From Rhodococcus sp040643435 (GTDB lineage: Bacteria > Actinomycetota > Actinomycetes > Mycobacteriales > Mycobacteriaceae), in NCBI RefSeq assembly GCF_040643435.1, contig NZ_JBEYUH010000001.1, positions 124,001 through 188,000 on the forward strand: a stretch of DNA of 64,000 bases. Reading direction: 5' to 3'. Of this stretch, positions 50,953 to 60,287 are shown piece after piece. Position 1 is the stretch's first letter. The number at the start of each line of letters is the position of its first letter. Both the position numbers and the translations under genes were made by a program. The notes below the pieces were generated by a model. The model had not been told where the DNA came from and ran no database searches. It saw nothing but the letters and a program-made list of their open reading frames with translations.

Positions 50953-52794
50953 ATGAGACCTCGAAGCTCGCCCTCGGCACCCTCGTACGCGCGCGCCTGC
51001 CGCATCGTGGCGGCGCTGTCGGCGACCGTCGTGCTCCTCGGCCTGGCCGTCGCATGCACGCCTCGTCAGGCCGGGCCGGAGGCGGCCGCCCGGACCTTCC
51101 TCGAACTGTTCGCCTCTCGAGATGTTCAGGCAGCGGCCGCACGCACGGACCGGCCGGAGGACGCCGCCACTGCCATGCAGGAGGTCCTGGACGGACTTCA
51201 GGCCCGATCCCTCACGGCCACTACCACTTCGACACGGATCAGCGGAGAGTCCGCAACCGTGGGGTTCAGCTACGAGTGGCTCCTGCCGAAGGACCGGGTG
51301 TGGCAGTACACCGGCGAGCTCAACATGGGCCGCAGCGGAAACGACTGGATCGTCCGGTGGGCCAAGTCCGCGCTGCACCCGCAGCTCGGCGAACGGCAGA
51401 CCATGCAGCTGCGCAGCAGCCCGGCCCCGCGCGCCCGGGTCAACGAGCATGCCGGTAGTGACATCCTCGTTCCCGGCACGGTCTACGGCATCGCATTCGA
51501 CGCGTCGGAGGTCGACGACGTCGCCGGTGCCGCGCGCACACTCTCCTCGACGCTCTCGCAGTTCGACTCGTCGCTCACAGCACAGGCGATCGCGGAATCG
51601 GTGACGGCTTCGTCCGGCCCGCGTGCGGTGTTGCGGCTGCGTGAGGACGACTACGAACTCGTCGCCGCTCGTCTCGCCGGTATCGACGGCGTCGTAGTGA
51701 CCGAGCAGGCCGACCTTGTCGCGACCGATCGCAGTTTCGCCCCCGATCTCGTGGGACAGATCAAGAAGACCGTCATCGACGAGGTCGACGGCACGGCGGG
51801 ATGGAGCGTCGTCGTGGTGAACCAGTACGGGGTCGACACCGGGGTGCTCACCGAGACACCTCCGCAGCCGGTGCCGTCGTTCTCGGTCAGCCTCGACCGC
51901 CCGCTCCAGGTCGCCGCGCAGGCGGCCGTCGATGCGCGGACCGAGCAGGCGATGACGGTCGTGATCGAAGCGTCCACAGGAGCGGTGCTCGCGGTGGCCC
52001 AGAACAAGGCGGCCGATCGCGACGGGCCGGTCGCGCTCGCGGGCCAGTACCCGCCGGGTTCGACTTTCAAGATCGTCACCTCGGGCGCGGCGATCGCGGC
52101 GGGGCGTGCGACACCGGAGACCATGGTGCCGTGTCCCGGGCGCATCACGATCGGGCAGCGGAGCGTGCCCAACTACAACGAATTCGCCCTCGGCACGGTG
52201 TCCCTGGCAACCGCCTTCGCCCGGTCCTGCAACACGTCGTTCGCCAAGCTGGCTTCCGAGATGGGGCCGGATTCGCTCACCGTCGCCGCCTCGCAGTTCG
52301 GGATCGGTGTCGACTACGAGGTGGTGGGGATGCCCACCTTCACCGGCTCGGTGCCGCCGGCTGAGGATCTCGTCGAACGCACCGAGGACGGCTTCGGTCA
52401 GGGCAAGGTGGTCGTCAGCCCGTTCGGGATGGCGCTTGCCGCGGCGACCGTCGCCGCAGGTCGCACCCCGGTGACCTATCTCATCGCCGGTCGCGAGACG
52501 GTCGTGAACGGTTCACCGCCGGCGGTGACGCAGGAGATGGTCGAGGGGCTGCGGCAGATGATGCGCCTGGTGATCACCAGCGGTACCGCCGATCGGATCC
52601 GGGACCAGGGCGATGTGTACGGGAAGACCGGCGAGGCCGAGGTCGAAGGCGGATCGCACTCGTGGTTCGTCGGTTACCGCGGAGATCTGGCATTCGCGAC
52701 GCTCGTCGTCCGCGGCGGCAGTTCCGACAACGCCGTCGCGGTCACGCGCGACATGTTCGCCGCTCTTCCACCTGAATACAACGATGGTACGTAG
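50953..52794 (+). CDS. Penicillin-binding lipoprotein (class B transpeptidase)
   Basis: This is a 613-residue cell-wall transpeptidase anchored as a lipoprotein; the lipobox is LAVAC (Cys35). An NTF2-like MecA_N domain (about residues 40-155) and a dimerisation domain precede the transpeptidase domain. The three active-site motifs are S370-x2-K373 (STFK), S425-C-N427 and K558-T-G. It is homologous to the Mycobacterium Rv2864c protein. It lies 32 nt after the GNAT gene and converges on a LuxR gene. Confidence 0.93.
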   Translation: MRPRSSPSAPSYARACRIVAALSATVVLLGLAVACTPRQAGPEAAARTFLELFASRDVQAAAARTDRPEDAATAMQEVLDGLQARSLTATTTSTRISGESATVGFSYEWLLPKDRVWQYTGELNMGRSGNDWIVRWAKSALHPQLGERQTMQLRSSPAPRARVNEHAGSDILVPGTVYGIAFDASEVDDVAGAARTLSSTLSQFDSSLTAQAIAESVTASSGPRAVLRLREDDYELVAARLAGIDGVVVTEQADLVATDRSFAPDLVGQIKKTVIDEVDGTAGWSVVVVNQYGVDTGVLTETPPQPVPSFSVSLDRPLQVAAQAAVDARTEQAMTVVIEASTGAVLAVAQNKAADRDGPVALAGQYPPGSTFKIVTSGAAIAAGRATPETMVPCPGRITIGQRSVPNYNEFALGTVSLATAFARSCNTSFAKLASEMGPDSLTVAASQFGIGVDYEVVGMPTFTGSVPPAEDLVERTEDGFGQGKVVVSPFGMALAAATVAAGRTPVTYLIAGRETVVNGSPPAVTQEMVEGLRQMMRLVITSGTADRIRDQGDVYGKTGEAEVEGGSHSWFVGYRGDLAFATLVVRGGSSDNAVAVTRDMFAALPPEYNDGT

Positions 52795-52821
52795 TCGCCG
52801 AGCCGGCTCGCGGGGCCGAGA

Positions 52822-53676
52822 TCAGGGAAGCAGGCCGGCCTTCCTGGCGACCACCACGGCCTCGTGACGGGAATGGACGTCGAGCTTGCTCATCGCGCTG
52901 CGAAGATAACTCTTGACCGTCTCCGCTCCCACCGACAGGCGCTGAGCGATCTCGGCATTGCTGCACCCGAGCGCGACGTGGGAGAGGACATCGGTCTCGC
53001 GTGGGGACAGCATGATCTCCACCGATTCCGGGCGCCCGCCGTCGAGCGCTCCGGCCAGCCGATCGGACAGCGAGCGGAGCCTGTCCTGAAGTGCGCGGTC
53101 GGAGGTGTCCTGCGCCAGCAGACGTAACTCGGCATGGACCTCTCGGACCTGAGCGGTCGCGACCGGATCGCGATCGTCCGACGAGTGTGCGAGCATCGCG
53201 AGCCGGCGGTCGACCTCGTCGCGCACCGCGATCTCGTGGGCGAGGCGAGCAGCCGCCTGTGCGAACGCCGCCACCGCCCGATCACCCACCGGTGCGCACT
53301 CGCGCGCGGCGCCGTACAACACCGCCCGCGCCTTCCCCGCCACGAGCACCGGCACTGCGAGGATCGAGCGCAACCCCTCGTACAGCACGGGGCGGTCGAA
53401 ATGATGTGTGATCGACGAGGAGCGACCGTAGTCGGACACCGTCACCGCTCTGGATTCCGCGAGAACGCGGCCCCCGAGACCGGCCCTCGGGGGCACCACG
53501 ACGCCGGCCAGGCTGTTCGTCCGCGTGCCGAAGAACTCACTCAACTGCAACGAGCCCTGCCGGACCTCTCCGGCGAAGAGCACCGGCAACTGCGCTTCGG
53601 ACGCGGTCCGGCGGAGTTCTCCCCGCAATGCATCACCGTCACGGGGACGCAGGAGCGCCGACGAGGGAGACGACAC
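52822..53676 (-). CDS. LuxR-family regulator with GAF-like sensor domain
   Basis: This is a 284-residue regulator. The N-terminal half is GAF-like (AGLGGRVLAESRAVTVSDY and RSILAVPVLVAGKARAVLYGA). The C-terminal HTH is SPRETDVLSHVALGCSNAEIAQRLSVGAETVKSYLRSAM, a clear LuxR domain. GTG 53676 has AAAGGGG 8 nt upstream; an upstream reading of about 25 residues is less likely. Such proteins often control an adjacent CoA-ligase gene, and a ligase gene starts divergently at 53793. The signal is unknown. Confidence 0.85.
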   Translation of the reverse strand: MSSPSSALLRPRDGDALRGELRRTASEAQLPVLFAGEVRQGSLQLSEFFGTRTNSLAGVVVPPRAGLGGRVLAESRAVTVSDYGRSSSITHHFDRPVLYEGLRSILAVPVLVAGKARAVLYGAARECAPVGDRAVAAFAQAAARLAHEIAVRDEVDRRLAMLAHSSDDRDPVATAQVREVHAELRLLAQDTSDRALQDRLRSLSDRLAGALDGGRPESVEIMLSPRETDVLSHVALGCSNAEIAQRLSVGAETVKSYLRSAMSKLDVHSRHEAVVVARKAGLLP

Positions 53677-53792
53677 GAGTGCCACCCCTTTCCGGGGGTA
53701 TCGGGAATATGGTGTGACTCGAATCATAGACGGCGAACGGGTGTGCCCCACAGATCACAACACCCCTGGTGAGTACGGACGAAAGGACCACA

Positions 53793-55436
53793 ATGGGCGA
53801 CACAGCGAGCCGCGTGCGGACACTGCTCGAGCGTTACGACACGGCAGATGCCTGCGCAGCCCGACTGCTGTGCGACGACCACCCGGCCGATGCGGTGGCG
53901 TTCACGGTCGTCGAGGCCGACCTGAGCGCCACGGATCTCACCTACGGCGAGCTCCGGGAACGGTCGTCCCGATTCGCTGCCGCGCTCGCGGATCTCGGCG
54001 TCGAGCCCGGCGATCATGTGGCGACACTCATGGGTAAGTCCGCCGATCTGGTCGTCGCGCTCCTCGGCATCTGGCGTCGAGGGGCCGTGCACGTGCCGTT
54101 GTTCACCGCCTTCGCGCCCCCGGCGATCGCGTTCCGGCTCGAAGCCAGCGGCGCGAAGGTCGTCGTGGCCGACCGCGACCAGGCCGCCAAGCTGGCCGCC
54201 GGGGCCGACATCGCGGCGGACGTGCCTTGGCGGGTCGTCGTGGCGGGCGAGGGGACGGTGGATGCTTCGGGTCGGCAGGCCCGCGACTTCGCCGAGTTGC
54301 TCACCTCGTACTCCGCCGGCGACCCGCGCGCCGAAGCGGTCGCGGTAGGTGCCGACGGCCGTCTGGTCCAGCTGTTCACCTCCGGAACGACCGGCACTCC
54401 CAAGGGCGTTCCCGTTCCGGTCAAGGCCCTCGCGTCCTTCCACGCCTACCTCGACTTCGGCCTCGACGTGCGTGAGGACGACGTGTTCTGGAACGCGGCC
54501 GATCCGGGATGGGCCTACGGCCTCTACTACGCGCTGCTCGGTCCGCTCGCCGCCGGCCGACGCAGCATCCTGCTGCATGCCGGCTTCTCGCCCGCGCTCA
54601 CCTGGCAGATCCTCGACACCTTCGGGGTCACCAATTTCGCAGCCGCTCCGACGGTCTACCGGAGCCTCAAGGCGGACACCGCGGAGCATCCACAGATCCG
54701 GTTGCGCCGCGCTTCCTCAGCAGGGGAGCCGCTCACCCCCGACGTCCTCGCCTGGTCGCAGGAGACGCTCGGTGTGGTGGTTCGCGACCAGTACGGGCAG
54801 ACCGAACACGGCATGTTCGTCGTCGACGCGTGGGCGGACGAGTTGCGCGAGGACACTCCGCCGCGATCGATGGGCAAGCCACTCCCGGGATGGACGTGCG
54901 CGGTGCTGCGCGAGGACAGCGAGGAACCGGCCGAGCCCGGAGAGGTCGGACGCGTCGCGATCGACGTGCACGCGAGCCCGCTGGTGTGGTTCACCGGATA
55001 TGTCGATGCGCCCGAGAAGACCGCCGGCCGCTTCAGCGAGGATGGCCGGTGGTATCTGACCGGCGACGCCGGGAAGGTCGACGAGAACGGATTCTTCTTC
55101 TTCTCGTCCCGCGACGACGACGTGATCATCATGGCGGGTTACCGCATCGGTCCCTTCGACGTCGAATCGGTGCTCGTGATGCATCCCGACGTGATCGAAG
55201 CCGCGGTGGTCGGCCTTCCGGACGACCTGCGCGGCGAGGTACTCGAGGCGTTCGTGGTGCTGCGGGAGGGAGTCGAGGGTGACGACGCCCTCGAAACGGA
55301 CCTCCAGCAACTCGTGAAGAAGAAGTACGCCGCCCACGCCTACCCGCGGGCCGTGCACTTCGTCCCGCACCTGCCCAAGACACCGAGCGGCAAGGTTCAG
55401 CGATTCAAACTGCGCAAGGCCGGCGCTGCCGGCTGA
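53793..55436 (+). CDS. Acyl-CoA synthetase (acetate/medium-chain type, ANL family)
   Basis: This is a 547-residue AMP-forming ligase. The P-loop FTSGTTGTPKG, then WNAADPGWAYGLYYALLGPL, RDQYGQTEHG, YLTGDAGKVDENG, AGYRIGPF and the terminal Lys of TPSGKVQRF are present. The ADPGW and YGQTE motifs place it with medium-chain or acetyl-type synthetases. ATG 53793 follows AAAGGA. It is divergent from the LuxR-type gene and lies just ahead of map. It is not part of the repeated-motif regulon. Confidence 0.88.
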   Translation: MGDTASRVRTLLERYDTADACAARLLCDDHPADAVAFTVVEADLSATDLTYGELRERSSRFAAALADLGVEPGDHVATLMGKSADLVVALLGIWRRGAVHVPLFTAFAPPAIAFRLEASGAKVVVADRDQAAKLAAGADIAADVPWRVVVAGEGTVDASGRQARDFAELLTSYSAGDPRAEAVAVGADGRLVQLFTSGTTGTPKGVPVPVKALASFHAYLDFGLDVREDDVFWNAADPGWAYGLYYALLGPLAAGRRSILLHAGFSPALTWQILDTFGVTNFAAAPTVYRSLKADTAEHPQIRLRRASSAGEPLTPDVLAWSQETLGVVVRDQYGQTEHGMFVVDAWADELREDTPPRSMGKPLPGWTCAVLREDSEEPAEPGEVGRVAIDVHASPLVWFTGYVDAPEKTAGRFSEDGRWYLTGDAGKVDENGFFFFSSRDDDVIIMAGYRIGPFDVESVLVMHPDVIEAAVVGLPDDLRGEVLEAFVVLREGVEGDDALETDLQQLVKKKYAAHAYPRAVHFVPHLPKTPSGKVQRFKLRKAGAAG

Positions 55437-55482
55437 TCGGTGGATGACGGGGGAGCGGGGCGCGGCGGCTAATCTGGAAGGC

Positions 55483-56340
55483 ATGGTTACCCGCGCTCCG
55501 CTCGTTCCCGGCAGTCCGACTCCCATCCGGGAGGTGCCCGCGTCGATCGAACGACCGGAGTACGTGTGGAAGCCCACGGCGAAGGAAGGCAACGAGCCGT
55601 GGGTGCAGACACCCGAGACGATCGAGAAGATGCGACTGGCGTCGAAGATCGCCGCGCAGGCCCTCGTAGAGGCCGGTAAGGCCGTCGCGCCCGGCGTGAC
55701 CACCGACGAGATCGACCGCATCGCGCACGAGTACATGTGCGACCACGGCGCATATCCGTCGACGCTGGGCTACCGCGGCTTCACCAAGTCGTGCTGCACT
55801 TCGCTCAACGAGGTCATCTGCCACGGCATCCCGGATTCGACCGTCATCGAGGACGGCGACATCGTCAACATCGACGTCACCGCCTACATCGACGGTGTCC
55901 ACGGCGACACCAACGCGACCTTCCTCGCCGGCGACGTCTCCGAGGAGGCCCGCCTGCTGGTCGAGCGCACCCGTGAGGCCACGATGCGCGGAATCAAGGC
56001 GGTCAAGCCGGGACGCGCGCTCAACGTCATCGGCCGGGTGATCGAGTCCTACGCCAATCGCTTCGGTTACGGCGTGGTGCGGGACTTCACCGGGCACGGG
56101 ATCGGCGAAACCTTCCACAACGGTCTGGTGATCCTGCACTACGACCGGCCCGACATCGACACGATCATCGAGCCCGGCATGGTGTTCACCATCGAGCCGA
56201 TGATCAATCTCGGGACTCCCGACTACGAGATCTGGGACGACGGCTGGACCGTCGTCACCAAGGATCGCAAGTGGACCGCGCAGTTCGAGCACACCATCGT
56301 CGTCACCGACACCGGCAGCGAGATCCTCACACTTCCCTGA
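55483..56340 (+). CDS. map: Methionine aminopeptidase, type I
   Basis: This removes the initiator Met from nascent proteins, using two metal ions. The 285-residue protein matches the mycobacterial MapB in length and carries its N-terminal extension with the SH3-binding-like proline segment. The metal ligands are the Asp pair in NIDVTAYIDGVHGDTNATF, His in TGHGIGETFH, and Glu in FTIEPM and FEHTIV. ATG 55483 is chosen over 55444 because it restores the family length. The last 14 nt overlap the convergent ABC ATPase gene. A remnant of this gene lies at 60213-60283. Confidence 0.95.
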   Translation: MVTRAPLVPGSPTPIREVPASIERPEYVWKPTAKEGNEPWVQTPETIEKMRLASKIAAQALVEAGKAVAPGVTTDEIDRIAHEYMCDHGAYPSTLGYRGFTKSCCTSLNEVICHGIPDSTVIEDGDIVNIDVTAYIDGVHGDTNATFLAGDVSEEARLLVERTREATMRGIKAVKPGRALNVIGRVIESYANRFGYGVVRDFTGHGIGETFHNGLVILHYDRPDIDTIIEPGMVFTIEPMINLGTPDYEIWDDGWTVVTKDRKWTAQFEHTIVVTDTGSEILTLP

Positions 56341-57061
56341 TCCGCGACGTCTTCTGCCCGAGCGAGGCGCCTCGGGCGGCCGCGGCGTCGGGCAGGATCG
56401 ACAGCCGTCCGTCGTGTACTTCGGCGACTCGATCGGCTCCGGCCAGATGTGCCCGGTCGTGCGTGACGAGAACCGTGGAGGTGGCCCTTTCGCGGGTCAG
56501 CCGGGTGATCAGTTCGACGATCGCCATGCCCCGTTCCTGATCGAGTGCGCTGGTCGGCTCGTCGACGAGAAGCACGGTCGGTTCGTTCATCAGGGCACGC
56601 GCGATGTTGACCCGTTGGCGTTGACCACCGGACAGGCTGTGCGGCCGACGATCCGCTTGATCTGCCATCCCCACCGAATCGAGCAAGGTCATCGCGTCGG
56701 AAACGGCTCTTCCGAGCGGCCGTCCGTCGATCCACGCCATCACCTGGAGTTGCTCGACGGCGGTGAGCGAGGGCACCAGATTGGGCTGCTGGAAAACGAT
56801 CCCGATCCTGCGTCGGCGCAACTCTGCGAGATGGTCGCGGGACATGCCTGCCGTGTCGGCGTCGGCGATCACGACCGTGCCGGAGTCTGGGGTGATCAGC
56901 GTCGCCGCCACGGCGAGCAGGCTGGACTTTCCGGATCCGGAGGGTCCGAGCACGGCGGTCACCGTGCCGGGCGGCACGTCGAGGTTCACGCGGTCGAGCG
57001 CAAGCACACGGTCCTCGCCATCGGCGTAGGTGAGGGAGACATCGGTCAAGGTCAGACTCAT
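56327..57061 (-). CDS. ABC transporter ATPase (MacB/LolD-type)
   Basis: This is a 244-residue ATPase of the lipoprotein/antibiotic exporter group. Walker A is GPSGSGKSS, the Q-loop IVFQQPNLVPSL, the signature LSGGQRQRV, and Walker B VLLVDEPTSALD, with switch VTHDRAH. It is coupled by ATGA to the FtsX-type permease upstream, its obligate partner. The C-terminal 30 or so residues are unusual for the family, and their codons overlap the 3' end of map. It is probably controlled by the adjacent two-component system. Confidence 0.92.
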   Translation of the reverse strand: MSLTLTDVSLTYADGEDRVLALDRVNLDVPPGTVTAVLGPSGSGKSSLLAVAATLITPDSGTVVIADADTAGMSRDHLAELRRRRIGIVFQQPNLVPSLTAVEQLQVMAWIDGRPLGRAVSDAMTLLDSVGMADQADRRPHSLSGGQRQRVNIARALMNEPTVLLVDEPTSALDQERGMAIVELITRLTRERATSTVLVTHDRAHLAGADRVAEVHDGRLSILPDAAAARGASLGQKTSRIREV

Positions 57062-58137
57062 CGGGCACTTCCCAGGGCAGTGAGGGGATCGACGGAGGTG
57101 ATGCGACGAACTGCGAGCGCGGCACCGAGGGAACCGAGCACGATCATCACGGCGGCCGGCGTAAGGATCGTGGCGGGCGTCAGGACGAACGGAACCGCTC
57201 CGGACACGGCGGCACCCACCGAAGCGGCCAGTAGCGTGCCGAGCGCGGTACCACCGGTGAGGACGACCAGGGCTTGACCTAGCGCATCGCGTACCAGGCG
57301 GGCGGGGGTGGCCCCCAGCGCCTGGAGTACTGCGATGTCGCCGCTCCGCTGGATCGTCCAGACGGTGAAGAACGCGCCGATGACGAGTGCGGAGATGACG
57401 AACAGGAAACCGCGCATCAGCTGGAGTGAGCCGTTCTCGGAACTGTACGAGCCGATGGCCGATACGGACTCGTCTCTCGCGACCGTCTTCGTCCCCGCGA
57501 GACGATCGGCCGCTGTCTCGTCGAAGTCCGCCGTCGTCCGCAGTGCGGCGACAGTGGCGGCCGATCCACCGGCCCCGGCCGATGCGATCTCGTTCCACAC
57601 CGAGAGATCGACCCAGGCCACCGGCATGTGAGCGAAGGACACATCGCCGTCCACGGCGGCGACTGTCAGTTCGTGCCCGCCCAGATCGACGCGATCGCCG
57701 GGTGAGAGGTCGAGGTCACCGGCTGCGGCGGGAGACAACACCACGGCCCGGTCGTCGACTGCTTCGTCGCCGGGAACGAGGGGAGAACCGGACCGCACAC
57801 CGAATGCGGCTACGGTGAGCTGTGCGCCGTCGGTGACCAGCCGGGCAGAGGAAATGCCCAGTGGCTCGGCGCTCGTCACCCCGTCGATGGCGGACAACTG
57901 CTGCAATTGTCGTTCCGTGACGATCGAATCCGCATACGACAGATCCTTGCCCGGCGCGGGGGCGTCGAATGCGATGCGATCGGCAGGCAGGGTGGTGATC
58001 GCCGAGATGTTCTGGTGGGCGAGGCCTGCGGTCAGGCCGGACAGCAGTCCGACCAGCAGAGTGATCAATACGACGACGGTTCCCATCAGGGCGAAGCGAC
58101 CCTTTGCGAACCGGAGGTCTCTCCAGGCAACGAACAC
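57058..58137 (-). CDS. FtsX-like ABC transporter permease (MacB/Bce-type)
   Basis: This is a 359-residue permease. One helix near the N-terminus (RFALMGTVVVLITLLVGLL) is followed by a large extracellular domain of about 200 residues. Three C-terminal helices form the FtsX domain, with the IQRSGDIAVLQALGATPARLV motif. GTG 58137 fits the common family start (xFVAWRDLRFAKGRF). Longer readings to 58323 run into the divergent promoter region. It exports or senses an unknown ligand together with the 56327-57061 ATPase. Confidence 0.86.
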   Translation of the reverse strand: MFVAWRDLRFAKGRFALMGTVVVLITLLVGLLSGLTAGLAHQNISAITTLPADRIAFDAPAPGKDLSYADSIVTERQLQQLSAIDGVTSAEPLGISSARLVTDGAQLTVAAFGVRSGSPLVPGDEAVDDRAVVLSPAAAGDLDLSPGDRVDLGGHELTVAAVDGDVSFAHMPVAWVDLSVWNEIASAGAGGSAATVAALRTTADFDETAADRLAGTKTVARDESVSAIGSYSSENGSLQLMRGFLFVISALVIGAFFTVWTIQRSGDIAVLQALGATPARLVRDALGQALVVLTGGTALGTLLAASVGAAVSGAVPFVLTPATILTPAAVMIVLGSLGAALAVRRITSVDPLTALGSAR

Positions 58138-58303
58138 TGGTCGGACTGCTTTCTCGTGGGGACGTGTACGTCTTCCACTGTCGTCTTGCTGGAGGGGCCG
58201 GGCATCTGGCCGGAGTGCGGTCTTCTCCGGCCGGAAAACACACGTCGAGTTGTATCTTTCGACCGATGTCCCGGCGTCCTCCCGCCCGTAGGCTGGATGG
58301 ACT

Positions 58304-59503
58304 GTGAACACGTTGACCCCCACCGTTCGAATCCTGGCGTGGTGCCTGCACGCGCTGGTGGTGGCACTGCTCGGGTTGGCGGTTGTCCGGGCGTTCGCGG
58401 ATTCGGCACCGGACGCACGCGCCGTCGCCGTCGCGGCCGCAGTGACCGCGGTGACCTACGGACTCGGACCACTGTTGCCGATCGTCGGTCGTTCGTACGG
58501 GGCAGCCGTACTGTGGCTCTCCGCGGTGGGGGCGGTCTGGCTGGTGCTGCTGACGATCTCGGCCGAGGCCGTTTGGGTGGCATTCCCGCTCTACTTCGTG
58601 CAGCTCCATCTGTTACCCCGGCGCAGTGGGCTCGTCGCCGTTCTGCTGACCACGCTGGCGGCGGTAGTGGGATTCTCGATCCACCAGGGAGCCTTCACGC
58701 CGGCCACCGCCATCGGGCCGTCGCTCGGTGCGGCGGTGGCGGTGGCTGTGGTGTGGGCTTATCAGACCTTGTACCGCGAGAGCGAGCAGCGCCGGATGCT
58801 GATCGACGAGCTGACGGCCACCCGTGCCGATCTTGCTGCCGCCCAGCACAGTGCCGGAGTCCTGGAAGAACGAGAGCGCCTCGCCCGCGAGATCCACGAC
58901 ACGCTCGCACAGGGGTTGTCGAGCATTCAGTTGTTGCTGCGTGCGGCCGAACGTGCCATGCCCGAGCGTCTGGATGCCGCCGCCGGGTACATCGGCCAGG
59001 CGCGCGCAGCGGCAGTGGACAATCTCGGGGAGGCGCGGCGTTTCGTGGCGGCGCTTACTCCGCCGGGGCTGGACGGCACCACGTTGGCGGGTGCTCTCGA
59101 GCGGTTGTGCGCCACGACCTCGGGCCGGCATCCGATCGTCGCGCGGTTCCATCTACGCGGTACACCGATCGCTCTGCCCACTGCGTACGAAGTCGCACTG
59201 CTGCGTGTCGTGCAGTCGGCTCTGGCCAACTCCGTCCGCCATTCCGGGGCCGCTACTGTCGATGTCACCCTCGGTTTCGACGAGCAGGAGGTCGTGGTGG
59301 ACATCGTCGACGACGGCAGCGGTTTCGATCCGGATTCCGTGCCGGTTCCCGGACCCGAGCGCGGGGGGTTCGGCCTGGCAGCGATGAGGGCCCGAACGCA
59401 TGCCCTCGGCGGCGCCTTCGTGGTCCGGTCCGCCCCTGGCGAGGGCACCACTGTCAGCGCCCGGCTACCTCGTCCACCCGAGCCATCGGAGAGTCGGCCG
59501 TGA
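58304..59503 (+). CDS. Sensor histidine kinase, NarL-type (HisKA_3)
   Basis: This is a 399-residue membrane kinase. Five or so N-terminal helices (residues 8-155) form a small membrane sensor without a large extracytoplasmic loop. The phospho-acceptor is His198 in REIHDTLAQGLSSIQ. The ATPase domain has NSVRHSGA, DDGSGFD and GGFGLAAMRAR. GTG 58304 is chosen. It is divergent from the ABC permease gene and coupled to the response regulator by GTGA. It probably controls that transporter. Confidence 0.92.
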   Translation: MNTLTPTVRILAWCLHALVVALLGLAVVRAFADSAPDARAVAVAAAVTAVTYGLGPLLPIVGRSYGAAVLWLSAVGAVWLVLLTISAEAVWVAFPLYFVQLHLLPRRSGLVAVLLTTLAAVVGFSIHQGAFTPATAIGPSLGAAVAVAVVWAYQTLYRESEQRRMLIDELTATRADLAAAQHSAGVLEERERLAREIHDTLAQGLSSIQLLLRAAERAMPERLDAAAGYIGQARAAAVDNLGEARRFVAALTPPGLDGTTLAGALERLCATTSGRHPIVARFHLRGTPIALPTAYEVALLRVVQSALANSVRHSGAATVDVTLGFDEQEVVVDIVDDGSGFDPDSVPVPGPERGGFGLAAMRARTHALGGAFVVRSAPGEGTTVSARLPRPPEPSESRP

Positions 59504-60144
59504 CCACAACCCCGATCCGCGTACTGCTTGCCGACGACCATCCGGTGGTGCGGGCAGGACTGCGCGCCGTCCTCGAGACCGAACCCGGGATCGAAGTCGT
59601 GGCGGAAGCGGCAACAGCCGAGGACGCTGTACTCCGAGCCGCAGACCCCGACATCGACGTCGTCGTGATGGACCTGCAGTTCGGCCGCGGCCGGATGTCG
59701 GGCGCGGAAGCCACCGGCGCGATCACATCTCGGCCCGACGCCCCACGTGTCGTGATAGTCACCACCTACGGCACCGATGCCGACACGCTGCCGGCGATCG
59801 AGGCCGGTGCCACCGGATACCTGCTCAAGGACGCGCCGCCCGACGAACTCGCCGCGGCGATCCGTACTGCGGCCCACGGTCGCACGACACTCGCCCCGTC
59901 CGTCGCCGACCGGCTCGTCGATCGCCTCCGTGCTCCGGACGTCGCCCTGACGAAGCGGGAAGTGGAGGTGCTCGGACTGGTCGCGGAAGGATTGTCGAAC
60001 CAGCGTATTGCCGAGCGGCTGCATCTGACCGAGGGCACGGTGAAATCTCACCTGGCCCGTGTCTATACCAAGCTCGGGGTCGATTCCCGTACGGCAGCAG
60101 TCGCGGCGGCCACCGAGCGTGGTTACATCCGCAGCCGACCGTGA
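59500..60144 (+). CDS. NarL/FixJ-family response regulator
   Basis: This is a 214-residue regulator. The receiver has Asp58 in VVMDLQF as the phosphorylation site, with the acidic pair DD near residue 10 and Lys in LLKDAP. The LuxR-type HTH at the C-terminus reads LTKREVEVLGLVAEGLSNQRIAERLHLTEGTVKSHLARV. The GTG start overlaps the kinase stop by 4 nt. It ends 69 nt ahead of the map remnant. Confidence 0.94.
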   Translation: MTTTPIRVLLADDHPVVRAGLRAVLETEPGIEVVAEAATAEDAVLRAADPDIDVVVMDLQFGRGRMSGAEATGAITSRPDAPRVVIVTTYGTDADTLPAIEAGATGYLLKDAPPDELAAAIRTAAHGRTTLAPSVADRLVDRLRAPDVALTKREVEVLGLVAEGLSNQRIAERLHLTEGTVKSHLARVYTKLGVDSRTAAVAAATERGYIRSRP

Positions 60145-60212
60145 ACGGGCACCAGTCCGGAGAACACGCGAGGCGGTCCGCCGGGGCCGAATGCGTCACT
60201 GCTCCGTGTAGC
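60145..60212. other. Short non-coding gap between response regulator and map remnant
   Basis: Sixty-eight bases with no gene, hairpin or promoter that I can support. It is one border of the ABC/two-component module. Confidence 0.5.
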
Positions 60213-60283
60213 TGATCGAGTCCTACGCCAATCGCTTCGGTTACGGCGTCGTGCGGGACTTCACCGGGCTCACCCTGCCGTGA
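60213..60283 (+). pseudogene. Remnant of the map 3' end, internally deleted
   Basis: Bases 60213-60269 match 56039-56095 inside map with a single mismatch (60250 C for 56076 G). They continue at 60269-60283 with a stretch equal in 12 of 15 positions to the map 3' end (56326-56340). In the map frame the sequence reads IESYANRFGYGVVRDFTG, then LTLP and a stop, so it is an in-frame fragment with the part encoding the catalytic His and Glu residues missing. It ends just before the next ABC permease gene. It marks the far border of the ABC/two-component module as a partial duplication. Confidence 0.85.
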
Positions 60284-60287
60284 CCAT

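Noticed and set aside
52796..52812. 12-bp palindrome between the PBP and LuxR genes as a terminator
   Set aside because: It has no loop and cannot form a hairpin of useful size. It was left out.
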